Source of the DNA: Stagonosporopsis chrysanthemi
Lineage: Eukaryota > Ascomycota > Dothideomycetes > Pleosporales > Didymellaceae
Direction: 5' to 3'
DNA length: 64,000 bases
Assembly (NCBI GenBank): GCA_022560025.1
Contig: JAFISE010000009.1
Span: forward strand, 186,001-250,000
A model generated the notes under the pieces. That model searched no databases and was not told where the DNA came from. It saw nothing but the letters and a program-made list of their open reading frames with translations. The position numbers and the translations under genes were made by a program. Of the stretch, positions 41,939 to 52,537 are shown piece after piece (within the stretch, counting starts at the first letter, position 1; every line of letters starts with the position of its first letter).

Positions 41939-44900
41939 ACCCTTCGACGCTCGTGTTCGCGGAATTTCGAGGAGGACGTTGGTTATACCATGAGCTAGCA
42001 TACATGAAGAAATGAAATACACGGCCGATATCGAGCAAACAAATCTTGGAGCATCACAAGGCTCACACGAGCATGCCATGCCTCCTTTTTCTCTATCCCT
42101 GGTCTGTTCTGAAATTCTAAACATGCGTGGATTTCACAGCATGTCCGAGAGGTGAGCTAAAAGATCAGCCTCCACTGACTATGGACCAAGCTCGCCCCTA
42201 CTTGTCGCTGCACAAACGAAGAATCGCCTTCTTCATATCTGTGAAAGTCTGCAAATATTACCTGCGGAGATCCTCCCGTCCTCCCAGATGTCTAGCACCA
42301 ATAATGCAGACTAAGATCCATGGCGGTTAACATCGGTGTTCGTCTGCGTCTCTCTTTCGGATTCTACAGTCTTTCCACTGGTTTTCTTGCACACACGCCC
42401 CCAATGCGCAGACTTCGGGGCATATGATCTGTACATAATTCCCTTTACTCCTCACATGATCAGCTGTGAAACATGGTACTATAAAGCTCACTGTCTGCTT
42501 TCCTGTCTTCCCTATCTCTCTCTATCAGGCAAGCTCAACAATTCTGCATCTGAAAGATGAAGGTGGTGACGAAATGTTCTTGTTGACTCACTTTCCGAAG
42601 TTATACTGGTGGCAAGTCATGTCTGGACACGGCAATTTCCAATCCTCGGATGGACTCTACTAAGAGAAGTGTAGAAGTGACGATGTTTCCGTGGCCTCAC
42701 TCACTGAAATGCTACTGGGAGCAGGCCATGTTCGGTGCGGGGCTCTCTACCCCTAAAACGACTATCTACTTGCCGATGTTCTCGTCTTCAGATTACCGTC
42801 AAACCTTTGCATCTGTCTCTCTTCTTTTCCTCGATAATCCGGTATGCTATGGAATCAAAAAGGCGCATCTGAGACAGAAACCGATCTTTGTGCTGCTCGA
42901 GCGCTGTCTATCTTACTCTCTCGAAACCCGAAAACTACGCGATGAAACACACATGTTCTTCTGCCCCCGCAGGCCCCTGAAAACTTCCTTGGCTGAACCC
43001 ATGGAGCCGGCTTGCAACACTTCGTTACCTTGTACCACGCTCATGGGAAATTTAAAACTTAACAACTTATGGTTTATGTTCTGTGGTGACAAGCGCTATG
43101 AACTCTTGTCTTCTGTCTCAGACGTCTTCTAGGATCAAGTTGCATCTTGAAATCTCGAAATCGACAGGTCCGAGTTGTATGTTCGCAAATCGCGCCTCGG
43201 ATCCCTAAATGAAAGCACCTGGTAGCTATGCTTGTGCGGCGCTGTTTGCTCCCAACCACAAAATCCCTGTTTTCCGAGTTTATGTTTCTTTCCAGAATAA
43301 CTCTAGTATTGCCTTGATGCTTTTCTCGCTTCTTCGCTGGACTTGGACAAGGACTTCAAAAACGTTCGAAAAAAAAGACATGCGACTCCTGGGATTGCCA
43401 ATATGTGAATCTAGACCCCTCAACTGGTCCGAAATGAGATAAAACAGCTCTGTCTTTATGCCGGGAATTGTATCCAGCCTCGAAATATGGCTCGAGAGTA
43501 GCACGGCTTTAATCATCTATCTCTATAGTATCGGCGTGTTATTTCCGACTCCGAAGAAGGGCATGAGTTACCCATCTGGCAGATACAAAGTCCTATATTC
43601 ATAAAACTCCTGTTCATACTGTTTTTCTACCTCATCTTAGTGTTATTCAAAGAAACCACCGACAACCACATGTAATGCGGCACCTCGTCTGATCGAACCA
43701 GCTACTGGTTGAGTCACGTCTTTGACAGAATTTTTCGTCCTCAGATCATTCTCTGGTATAAGAAGGCCAGCAGAGCCACTATATGTGTGTGCTGTTTCAA
43801 ACCATCTGTATGGTTGCGAAACAATGCACTCACAGCTTGTGAACATCGTTGTTGTGGTCCCAATTTCCCTCCTATATGTCTCTTTTCTGGCAAACCGCAA
43901 CATGCTCAAAATAGTATCACCACCGGGAAAGTGTTGTTCTTCAGCTCTAGAAGCTAGAAGAGCAGGCTACATGCTTTGCGCACCGTAGTGACTGTGACTT
44001 GATCTTCATAAATCACACTACTGTCTTATAGCAATATGACAGCTCTAGATCACGAAACCATCCAGCAACATGTCTTTTGTGTTTCTATTTTGCTATATAG
44101 GTAGGTCAATTGTTCACCGTAACGTTGTCGTAGTCGGCATGTATTGACGAAGGTAGTGTAGACCTAGAGTTGTGGCTTGTTTTGGTGATAGGGTACCGTT
44201 TCAAAATCTTGGGATAAATGGGTGGACTCCTTCCGGAAATACTTTGTGGCTATAAAGGGGTGTGAACACAACATTCCGAAAAGTCTATACATATCTCCAG
44301 GGGTCGGCACTTCTGACATGAGGAAACAAGTTTGGTCCGCAAACTTTACTTGAACAATCTGTACTGCACAAAGACCCGCCCTCCGTAAGGCCCCACATCG
44401 ACCACACACAAGTACACATTCTGCCTCTGACCATATCTTCAAATAGCAACACCAAGGCGCGCCCATCGCGACCTCGCAATCTTTTTCCTCACAATGACGC
44501 GTGCACCACCCAAAGAGGCATTCAATCAAATCTTTTGATGCACGTTAGCCGTCATGCAAGTATCTTGGCCCTGGGTCTCTTTCGTGATGGGAAATGAGCG
44601 TTGAGCGAGGCGTTGGCCGGCTGCTCGCTAAACCTAATCGACCGCCACGCACTACCGCGCTAGTGGTGATGGCGCAGGCGCTTCGGTAGTTTGAGAGTAG
44701 AATGTCGTGCGTCGGCATGTATTCGCGAGACCAATACAACAGTCCGGGTTGCGATATCGGGCTGATGGAGGTCCTGGTTTTTGACTCGTGTTCAAGCAGT
44801 AAGTGTCAATGCAACTGTGCGGACGAGGCTGTGTATGAGTAATTGTCAACAGGCGTCACATCAGAAACGTAGAAAGGACTATTTTAACTCTTGAATTTGG

Positions 44901-45030
44901 TATTGTCATCTATAAGAAAAAATTAATAATCGGCTGAAGTCTTTGTGCTAGAGAAGAGAAGGCGTTTGCAATCATTTGTGAACATCCCGAAGGTATTTGG
45001 CGTAAATGGCTTCTGTCGCAGGTATGCTAT
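41939..45030. other. 3.1-kb gene-free region
   Basis: No family resemblance or exon chain was found. Open frames up to 160 codons (42650-43132, +) are Ser/Leu-rich and lack motifs. The + strand is pyrimidine-rich in places (42480-42540, 42790-42830). The 3' UTR of the secreted PAN-like gene lies at the right end. Confidence 0.4.
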
Positions 45031-46134
45031 TTACTGAGGAGTAACCGCAGCGGGCTTCACGGGCGCTACGGGGTCACTGAGGGCGTACGAAGCGGCGTTG
45101 CGGATGGTGTACTGGTCATCTCCGTACCAGTAGCCGGTGTTGACAGCGTACTCCACGCCCCAAGAGCGAGTGTACAGAGCGCAGTAGGTACCGAGAGGAA
45201 CGTCGTTCTTGGCGAGGACGTAAGATGTGAAGAAGTTGCAGGTTTTGTAGCTGCCATCGGCGGCAGGATGGGAGATGTCGTACTCAGTCTGAGCCTGGCA
45301 AGCAGCGGCACAGAGAGCAGGGTCGTAGGGGTTATCGTTGAACAGCCTCATGCCGTTGTATGTGTCATAGCCGTTGTCAAGAGGAGCGTTGATGGTAGCG
45401 GGAAGGGCAACACCATCGTTGAATTTAGGGATGGTGGGAAGGCCCTTGCCAGTCTTGGAGTAACCGTTCGAACCAGTGATGACAACGTGGAAAGCCTCGC
45501 CGTTGGCATCCTGGGGACCACGCCACTGGCCATCATTGGTAGCAGCCTTCGTGGCAACGTTGTAACCGTAGATGGAGCACTTGATGTTGGTGACGGGCTC
45601 GGGGTTAGCACAGCCGTCCTTGGGCTCGAACTTGGGGTCACGCTCGAAGTAGATGTTGAAACCCTGGCAGTACTTCTCGGAATCACAGAAGGCTGCACAG
45701 GCCTGGGGAGAGTAGCTGTCGAGGTTCTTGTAGGTGAGGTAACCGATTTGCTGGGAGCTGGCAGTCAAGTCCTTGAAGGACAACTTGTAGCCATCGGGAG
45801 TCTGAGCAGCACTGGCAATCTGCCTCAACGCGCTACCCGGCGCAAGGTAAGCGGTAGTGCTGCCGTCACCAGGGACGTTCTCAGTGTTGCCAGGAAGCTG
45901 GGGGCCACAGCTGTTCGCATCGCGCTTCTCAATGACACCTTCCTCCTTGACAAGGGAAGCGACAGCAGAAGCCACAACAGCGGGGTTGTAGGAGATAGCA
46001 GCAGGCTTGGTCTCCTCAATCTTGGGACCGAGGACTGTGGGCGTAGGAACAGCCAGAGCAGCCTCGATGTTGATCAACTGAGGAGCAGCGGCAACAGCGC
46101 CGAGGATGGCGGAAGCAGCAATGGCGTAGCGCAT
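45031..46134 (-). CDS. Secreted protein with PAN/Apple-like repeats and a Kex2-type propeptide
   Basis: Single exon, 367 aa. Residues 1-17 (MRYAIAASAILGAVAAA) are a signal peptide. A propeptide-like segment ends with KR at 70-71, a Kex2-type site, immediately before DANSCGPQLP. Two Cys-rich units follow. The first, around YLTYKNLDSYSPQACAAFCD, SEKYCQGFNIYFER and IKCSIYGY, has the A-C-x3-C...C-x-G-F layout of fungal PAN/Apple domains. The second is LFNDNPYDPALCAAACQAQ, then CNFFTSYVL and YCALYTRSW. PAN modules bind protein or carbohydrate; here a cell-wall or extracellular role is likely but unproven. Codon use is strongly biased to C/G-ending codons and the promoter has a TATA box and CT leader, both suggesting high expression. 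No GPI signal is seen. Confidence 0.85.
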   Translation of the reverse strand: MRYAIAASAILGAVAAAPQLINIEAALAVPTPTVLGPKIEETKPAAISYNPAVVASAVASLVKEEGVIEKRDANSCGPQLPGNTENVPGDGSTTAYLAPGSALRQIASAAQTPDGYKLSFKDLTASSQQIGYLTYKNLDSYSPQACAAFCDSEKYCQGFNIYFERDPKFEPKDGCANPEPVTNIKCSIYGYNVATKAATNDGQWRGPQDANGEAFHVVITGSNGYSKTGKGLPTIPKFNDGVALPATINAPLDNGYDTYNGMRLFNDNPYDPALCAAACQAQTEYDISHPAADGSYKTCNFFTSYVLAKNDVPLGTYCALYTRSWGVEYAVNTGYWYGDDQYTIRNAASYALSDPVAPVKPAAVTPQ

Positions 46135-46272
46135 CTTGATGGACTCTTAAAGATCTTGGATGAACGAGAGAGAGAGAGAGAGAAAATAGCTGTTGACCTT
46201 GTGATGATCTGTGAGTTGCGTAGATCTGTTGTGATGATTCCGATGAGGAGGGCGTAGTCGGGTATACTTATA
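46135..46272 (-). promoter_or_regulatory. TATA box and CT-rich leader of the PAN-like gene
   Basis: On the coding strand TATAAGTATA (46263-46272) lies about 130 bp before the start codon. An 18-bp CT tract (GA on the + strand, 46166-46183) lies 32 bp before it. This TATA-plus-pyrimidine arrangement is usual for highly expressed fungal genes. Confidence 0.6.
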
Positions 46273-48191
46273 GTGTTGTTTTCATCTGGCTCGTAGACTC
46301 GAAATCCTCTAGGTTGGGAGGACATCGCGTACGCCGGCATAGTTCAGACTATTGGCGGTCTGCAACCGCTGGTCTCGTTCGCAAAACGTGAAGAGGCGTC
46401 TTCGAAATTGAGCATAGAACGCCGGTCAGCCACGCCAGTGCATGAGGCTTGCGTCTTGTCATGACCCGTAGCTGACTGACCCTAGAGCAAGGGGTGACAA
46501 GCAAGACATCATGAAGCCACGAGGCTAGCCATCAACCATAACCCTGTAAAATCGATGGGGCTGATAACAAGTAATCTCAGTGGACGACCGTGCAAAAATA
46601 GTGACGGGAGAGCAACTGAGGCTAAAGCTTGAATATTGGTGCGGCTCCTCTGCCCAGTCCCTTGGGTGATTCCGATTTACCATGTGGACTGAGCTCCGCA
46701 CCAAGCTTGCGGTGCTGGTGTGAAGCCGGTGGCTTCTTGGTAGTCTAAAAAGGGACTAGATCCCAACCACGTGAACGCGCTTCGTCCCGTTCAGGAACGC
46801 CACAATCATCTTCGTTTCTCTCATCTCCCCTTTTGACACAATCAGCACCTGTGTTGACAGAACGAAGAACCTGTCCTAGAATAGCGGGCTCGGTCACAGA
46901 AACAAAATTGGTGTCAACTGAATGCTGTCGCTGCAAGGCCACCACCACCGCCTGGGTCACAACCAGTAATCCACAGGGAACATCGAGGATGCGCTCGAGC
47001 CATGCCACGCACTCGGCGTTACCGCAACTCTAACCTTACTCTTACCGGACTATTGGTACAAGCCACCAGGGTATAATGCCGGCGCCTTAAACAGTGATGA
47101 GAGTCTGGTCCCTACCTACCATGCAAGGCTGATAGGCGAGCGTTGTCCGGAGAACACGCCTCGACACGTGAGCTGGGTTGCTTCGCATGGAGTTCTGCAC
47201 ACTACATCCTAATCCGGTATCCCAGTGTCTCGATCAGGAAGACACGGCACGGCAAGTGGTCAGATGCATCGCCGGGTCTTCCTTTATCGGCTGCCCTTGG
47301 CTGGTTCCTTGCACCAACAATCTGGAAGCCGAACATGCGAGGTCTAGCGATACGTACCCCAGGTAATTATGCTCCGGACAAGTGATCTTCTGCAGATCAT
47401 CTCACGCAAAAGGTGCGCCGTGCACCATTTGCTACAGGAAAGAATAGCAAAAACAAAGTTTCTACCAAAACAAACAAACAACGTCGAAACAAACAGTCGT
47501 CGCAACACCTTGCATGTGGTGGCTGGCTGTTCGACAGCAAGACTACGGGGCGGCCCCACCCTTCATGACACGCTTCTTTCAGCTCGAGGGCTTCACCGAT
47601 CGGCTGTCTATACAGTCTCTGGCCACGTTAGGTCGCACAGCCCGGTCCCTTTATTCAGGTACCAGAAACGAGATCCAACCATTCAGCGTGAGGAAGAGGT
47701 CCAACTTGCTACAGGTCATTGGCACCCTAGAGGTGTACGAGCCGACGTGGCCAGCCCTTGTACTTTGTTTCTCTTGTCATCTAGCTTCTTCCACTTCCAC
47801 AATGGGACTTTTTGGCAAGGCGAAAGCACTAACGAGAGCCACACGGCAACCACGAGATTCACCATTGTACGAGCAGTTGCAATAATGGATTGATCAAGCG
47901 ATAGTTGTCGCATGAGCCATTGCTTGCAGTCTCTTGACAAGCATTCCTGTCAGTGCTTACACACGCGGCTAGCATCGACACGTTGTTCACCCGTTGGTGA
48001 CAAAGACTCGTGGTGCATATTCGGCAACCTTGTGTCGGCAAATTCCAGGCTCGTGCACAATGCTTTTGTGCCTAGCACTATTACTTCTGCTCGCCATCGC
48101 CAACCCCGTGTTTCCACAATTTCAAACTACCCCATCTTTTGCGTTCTAGGCTACACCATCGCGTCAGTATAGCTAAAAAGTAACAGACGAC
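46273..48191. other. Gene-free interval
   Basis: About 1.9 kb. A short + frame at 46833-47033 has a CCRC motif but no further zinc-binding pairs, and was not accepted. Remaining frames lack support. Confidence 0.4.
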
Positions 48192-48977
48192 ATGCAGGAA
48201 GCAAGCGAACAGGCCTCGTATACGCAGGGCACTGTACCAGCACCGGTGAAGGCGGATGCTCTGGACCCAGATGAACGGTCTTGCTGCATATGTCTACAGC
48301 CCTTTGGGCCCGCAGCATTGACTCAAGGTGGGTCTGAAGCACCAATTCAGCTGCCATGTGGTCATGTCTTTGGGGAAGTATGCATGGCCAGCTGGGCCCG
48401 TGTGAATAACTCGTGTCCACTGTGCCGGAGGCTAGCTTTTAGCTTCGGCATTAGCGATCACTCTGCCGGCCAGCACTCCTCAGAATCTCGAGTCTCGACT
48501 CCTCTCAGCTCTGTGTTTTCACCGCAAGATGATATATGGCTTGATGAATACATCTGGACCGATCTTGACAACGTCCGTCAAGATACGGTGAGTTCCGTTG
48601 ATCTCGAAACATTGGTATATTACAACACCCACCATCACTCAAGTGTCAACCTTGGCTCTGAGCACCAGTGGCTGCTAGATACACTAGGTTGTGGCGAACA
48701 TCGTGGCTTCTGTCAATGCCGTACAAGAAACGCGGCGCTGCGCCTCACAGGGCCAGCAAACGCCACAATGCAACCCCCAGATATTGACAATCTCGATCTC
48801 GTACAACTGGGTTCGCAATTTACAGAACTCGACTATCAATATAAAGTTTGGATGGATGACTTTCTCAACGAACCGAGTTTTGGTCCCAATCCCGCACTTG
48901 ACGATACGGTCGAGGATTTTTTCGCTGTGGATACGATTCCGAGACTTAGCGAGACAGTGCGCCGCAACCGCAATTGA
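48192..48977 (+). CDS. RING-type zinc-finger protein, variant fifth ligand
   Basis: Single exon, 261 aa. The N-terminal RING spans 31-78: Cys31/Cys34 (CCICLQPFG), Cys56 and His58 (LPCGHVF), Cys64, then Cys75/Cys78 (NNSCPLCRR). The place where RING fingers have the fifth ligand (His or Cys) is Gly61. The MASWARVNNSCPLC stretch keeps the Trp used for E2 contact. The rest (80-261) is acidic, Ser-rich and rich in aromatic residues, without a recognised domain; a CGEHRGFCQCRTR segment near 175 has a few extra cysteines. If active it would be a ubiquitin ligase, but the missing ligand makes metal binding uncertain. No membrane segment. The upstream sequence shows no clear TATA box. Confidence 0.82.
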   Translation: MQEASEQASYTQGTVPAPVKADALDPDERSCCICLQPFGPAALTQGGSEAPIQLPCGHVFGEVCMASWARVNNSCPLCRRLAFSFGISDHSAGQHSSESRVSTPLSSVFSPQDDIWLDEYIWTDLDNVRQDTVSSVDLETLVYYNTHHHSSVNLGSEHQWLLDTLGCGEHRGFCQCRTRNAALRLTGPANATMQPPDIDNLDLVQLGSQFTELDYQYKVWMDDFLNEPSFGPNPALDDTVEDFFAVDTIPRLSETVRRNRN

Positions 48978-50261
48978 GCAATAAATTTAGTACCATAGAA
49001 ATTACAATTGAGACTCCAATTTAGATTTTGCAAAACGCGACACTGTTAGTTCAAACACATGGTCCTATCCATGAGTCGTGGCTGGTACTTGCGACTCAAC
49101 GGTTATGTAGATGGAAAAAGCAACCTGCACCACGACTCAAAATAGCGCACAATCCGGCCTGTGCCTCGGCAGGACGAAATCCTGCGGAGAAGATAGTTAG
49201 ATCAGATCTGCGCTGCAAATTCACGAAGCAAACTGTAGTTTGCACATCATCCTCGTGCCTTGCGAGGCCACGCGGCCCGGGCCGACATGTCCTTCGAAAG
49301 CAGCAATGATCTACAGGTACCGCACTTGTCAGCCCTGCACTGCTTCGACACGTAAATTAGCTATCATGTGAGATGTTTGGGCGATACGAACAGACTGCAC
49401 TCTTGGTCAGTGAAATGACCATGCGACTTGCTTGTCCTCAAGTTCTTCAGTCGGCCTGAGTTAAAGGAAAGCGTACAGCACACCTTGCCATTAGAACCAC
49501 TGATCCATTGTGCATCGCTGTTGCGCTGATTCACAAGTAGCTATATGAGCCATGATGCGCGTACCCTATCAGTGTTTGCTAGCCCATACGCTGGCCCAGG
49601 CATATGGAAGCATCCCCAATCACCTTCCTAGGTACTCGCCGTATACCCTGGTCTGCTGCAGAACACGACGCGCATAGACCAGACGCCATCGCTCGCTCCC
49701 AGACACTGCCACTACAACGCCATGTAACACCTGCCGCTGCACCTCAATGCACGACATCGTTTCTTGGCGTGCGGCTAGCACAACGGCGAATGCTGATAGC
49801 CAGCTGCAGCCCTACAAAGAGATCAAAGCTCGACCCACAGTAGGAGCGCTACCAATATACCGTTCAAAACATTTCGATTCCGCTGGCTAAGACGTACCAC
49901 GGGCATACATCACCCGATAGAGAGTTGTGGGGACTGTAAGTGCACGATTGTGATATGTGCGCCGCACGGGTCCAGAGATACGACTCGCATGCTGGGGGTG
50001 ATATGCGTGATAGCTGAACTTGCATGTGAGACTTGGTCTGTGGTATAAAGTTCGAGATTACTCAACACATGTCCATCACTGCATTGACTACATACATAAA
50101 AGAAATCCGTCTATGTACCAGACTGTTTGTCATGAAAAAACCCGACCCTCGTCTACCGGAAAGAAAACCATGCAAAAGGTGTACACTTTGAAACCCTGCC
50201 TGTGTCGCCGGGTGTAGTCCAGAAGAGATTTGCACTCGATATCTCCGACGCCGATCATCAA
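48978..50261. other. Gene-free interval between the RING gene and the Ser-rich membrane protein gene
   Basis: About 1.3 kb with short frames only. It contains 3' UTRs of two convergent genes. Confidence 0.45.
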
Positions 50262-51671
50262 TCAAGACTTGGCTGTCCTGTATACGTCACTAGCGTCCTC
50301 TGCCTGGCTTACAGCGGTGATGGCTTCCATCTCTACCGCGCGCTCCTGTACACGATCTTGCCCAGGCGAGAAAGTCTCGTAGTAGTCTGGAGCTGGAGAG
50401 CCTCGCGGTGAGCGTTCGTGCGCACCTGGACTTTAGTAATGTCAGCTCCCTGTTGTGTGCTCATGAGAGTATGGTGGAACAGGGAAGCAGAAAAGGTCTA
50501 CTGACTGCAAGTAAGGATGTCCATTCAAGCCCATACTACCATGTGGTGGCGATCCAGGCGACACCGCATGGTACGCTGGATGCGCGGCTGTAGGGGAAGT
50601 GTACTTCGCCATGTACGCTGCCGTGGTTGGGAAATACCCTCCACTTGCCATACTCGGATTATGATGATGACCAAATCCTGAATCGGGGTTTATGGGGTGA
50701 TTTCCATGGATGCCTACAGCGTGAGACGGATATTGGAATCCCGCAGGGCCGGCGTTGGGTAGGTGTTGAGCCATCTGCTCTGTGCTGGTATCGACGCGCC
50801 GCACAGTGCCGTCTTTGCGCTCGATGGCTTCGCGGAGGGACTTGGTTCTGCCCCAGCAGAAAAATAGGAGCGCACCAAAGAGCAACGCGCTGACGGCTGC
50901 GATGACGATGCCGACGATTGCTCCGGTGCTGAGGCCAGCTGAAGAGTTCCCCGTCTCGCCTGGCGCCAAGGTGGAGTTGGACGATGAGGAGGGTGAGTCT
51001 GAAGATGCAGGATTGGTGGAGGGGAGGGGCGACTCAGGTGGAAAGGGTTCACCTATGTTCGAGTAAGTAAGAGTCTCTGCAACTGAGAGTGTTGGAGCAT
51101 CACCTGGCTGCAACATATATGTTGAGTCCAAAGCCAGTGTCCGCTGTCTGTCTATACTCATACTACTGTTCAGATTTATGCCGCCCACCATGCCCCAAGT
51201 AATGCAACTTCCCGGTGCTGAGCAGTAGAAGAAAATTGGCTCAGTATCATTGACCTTAACACTATACTTCGGTGGGTTGTCCAGTACCTTTTCCACGCGG
51301 TTGAAGCCAGAGAAGAAGCCTTTTTTGCCGGATCCGGTCATCTCGTAGGGGATACAAGGAAATCCGTACTCTGCGCGCACGATACTGTGATTCAGTGGGT
51401 AGAAGTCGAACTCAATGATGTCTCCCACAGCTGCTTCGGTAGTCTCAGGGCGCATTTTATGGTCCAAGAGGCCGACTTGAATAGTGTGCGTTGAAGGCGC
51501 AGAAGAGCTTGTGGTGGTGCTTGATTGGAAGGTTGTGGGAGAAGGCGAAGACGAGACGGCTGATGTTGCAGTGGTGCCAGTTATCTCCTGAGCCAAAGTG
51601 CTGGTGAATTGCATGACTCCGAGTAGCAGCGACAGCCATCCCAGGTTGATGGAAGGTAGTGGACGTCCCAT
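50262..51671 (-). CDS. Ser-rich cupredoxin-like extracellular protein with transmembrane helix
   Basis: Proposed exons 51671-50506 and 50430-50262 (intron GTCAGT...TAAAG, phase 2) give 444 aa. A signal peptide (LGWLSLLLGVMQFTSTLA) is followed by a Ser/Thr-rich stretch and a cupredoxin-like domain at about 50-165: HTIQVGL, GDIIEFDFYPLNHSIVRAEY, PIFFYCSAPGSC, then GMVGGINL. The usual copper-ligand His before the last Cys is Ser here, so copper binding is doubtful. A Ser-rich stalk and one membrane helix (GAIVGIVIAAVSALLFGALLFF, near 252-275) lead to a cytoplasmic tail. The unspliced frame would end at 50442. A second exon in another frame reads SPAPDYYETFSPGQDR and ends VYRTAKS, resembling the tail of this family, so I prefer the spliced model; the exact junction is uncertain. 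Likely a cell-surface protein. Confidence 0.75.
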
Positions 51672-52537
51672 CTTGGTGGTCGTGTGTGCTTCAGTGGGCA
51701 CTCAGCGATGTCAATACAAGGCGAGGCCTTCTAGTGATTCCAACTATACAGTGTGTAGAGCGGGGAGTCAGAGGAGTGTTGGAAATGGAGGACAAGGGGT
51801 AGAGGGCTATTCGAAGACGCAAGCCATCAAAGATAGACCACAAGCCGGATGACGGCGATCTTTAACGTGGTCGGCGCGGCGATGGCGCACAGTTGAACAC
51901 ATTATTCGCTCGCGAGCGCAGGACGGTACGCCTCTGTTTTCCTGTGACAAAGGAATGTCGAGGCAGTGCAGAGCCTGGATGTTCGTGAGTGGCTATGGGG
52001 GCTGTAACAATGAGAAAACAAAGGGCGATCCTTGCACTTCGAACTCCACATCCGCAACCCGGCGCTCTTGCCTCACATGACTGGGCAAGTAGAGTCCGCG
52101 GTAGCGAAACGTTCTGGCCACAATTATCTTCTTCACTCCCCAGGCCATTGAGGAATTAGCTTGTGTGATATCTTTGAATGGCGACGAAAAACTATGGCAA
52201 CAATTGTTCTTGTAAGAGAACTGCATCGATTAGAGTGGAGATTCGAATGTTTAGTTTTGATTATTCCTTCTATTGCGGTAGTTGATATCATCGTAAGAAA
52301 GGACTTACAGCTTAGCGTACGGGAATGGTGGTCGCGACTCGATCGCTTGTTGTCGCAATGCTGATGCTTTCGCTCGCGTAAATCATGACTGGTCGCTGCT
52401 GCATCAACGTCATGTTTTCATACAAGCTTGGTCGCGAGCATTTGGTCCAACGATCAACGTGTGTGAGTTGTATGTGGTTTCAGGTGTGACAACTTCTTGA
52501 AGGACGACGGTCGGAACGATCGTTCCCGTCGTGGCTT
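51672..52537. other. Intergenic region upstream of the Ser-rich membrane protein gene
   Basis: About 870 bp. It contains the promoter of the Ser-rich gene and the 3' UTR of the PAS gene. No gene is visible. Confidence 0.5.

Noticed and set aside
46833..47033. Short + frame with a CCRC motif, possibly a small zinc-binding fungal protein
   Set aside because: Only one Cys cluster is present; the expected second set of cysteines is replaced by Arg and His, and no start context or intron supports it.
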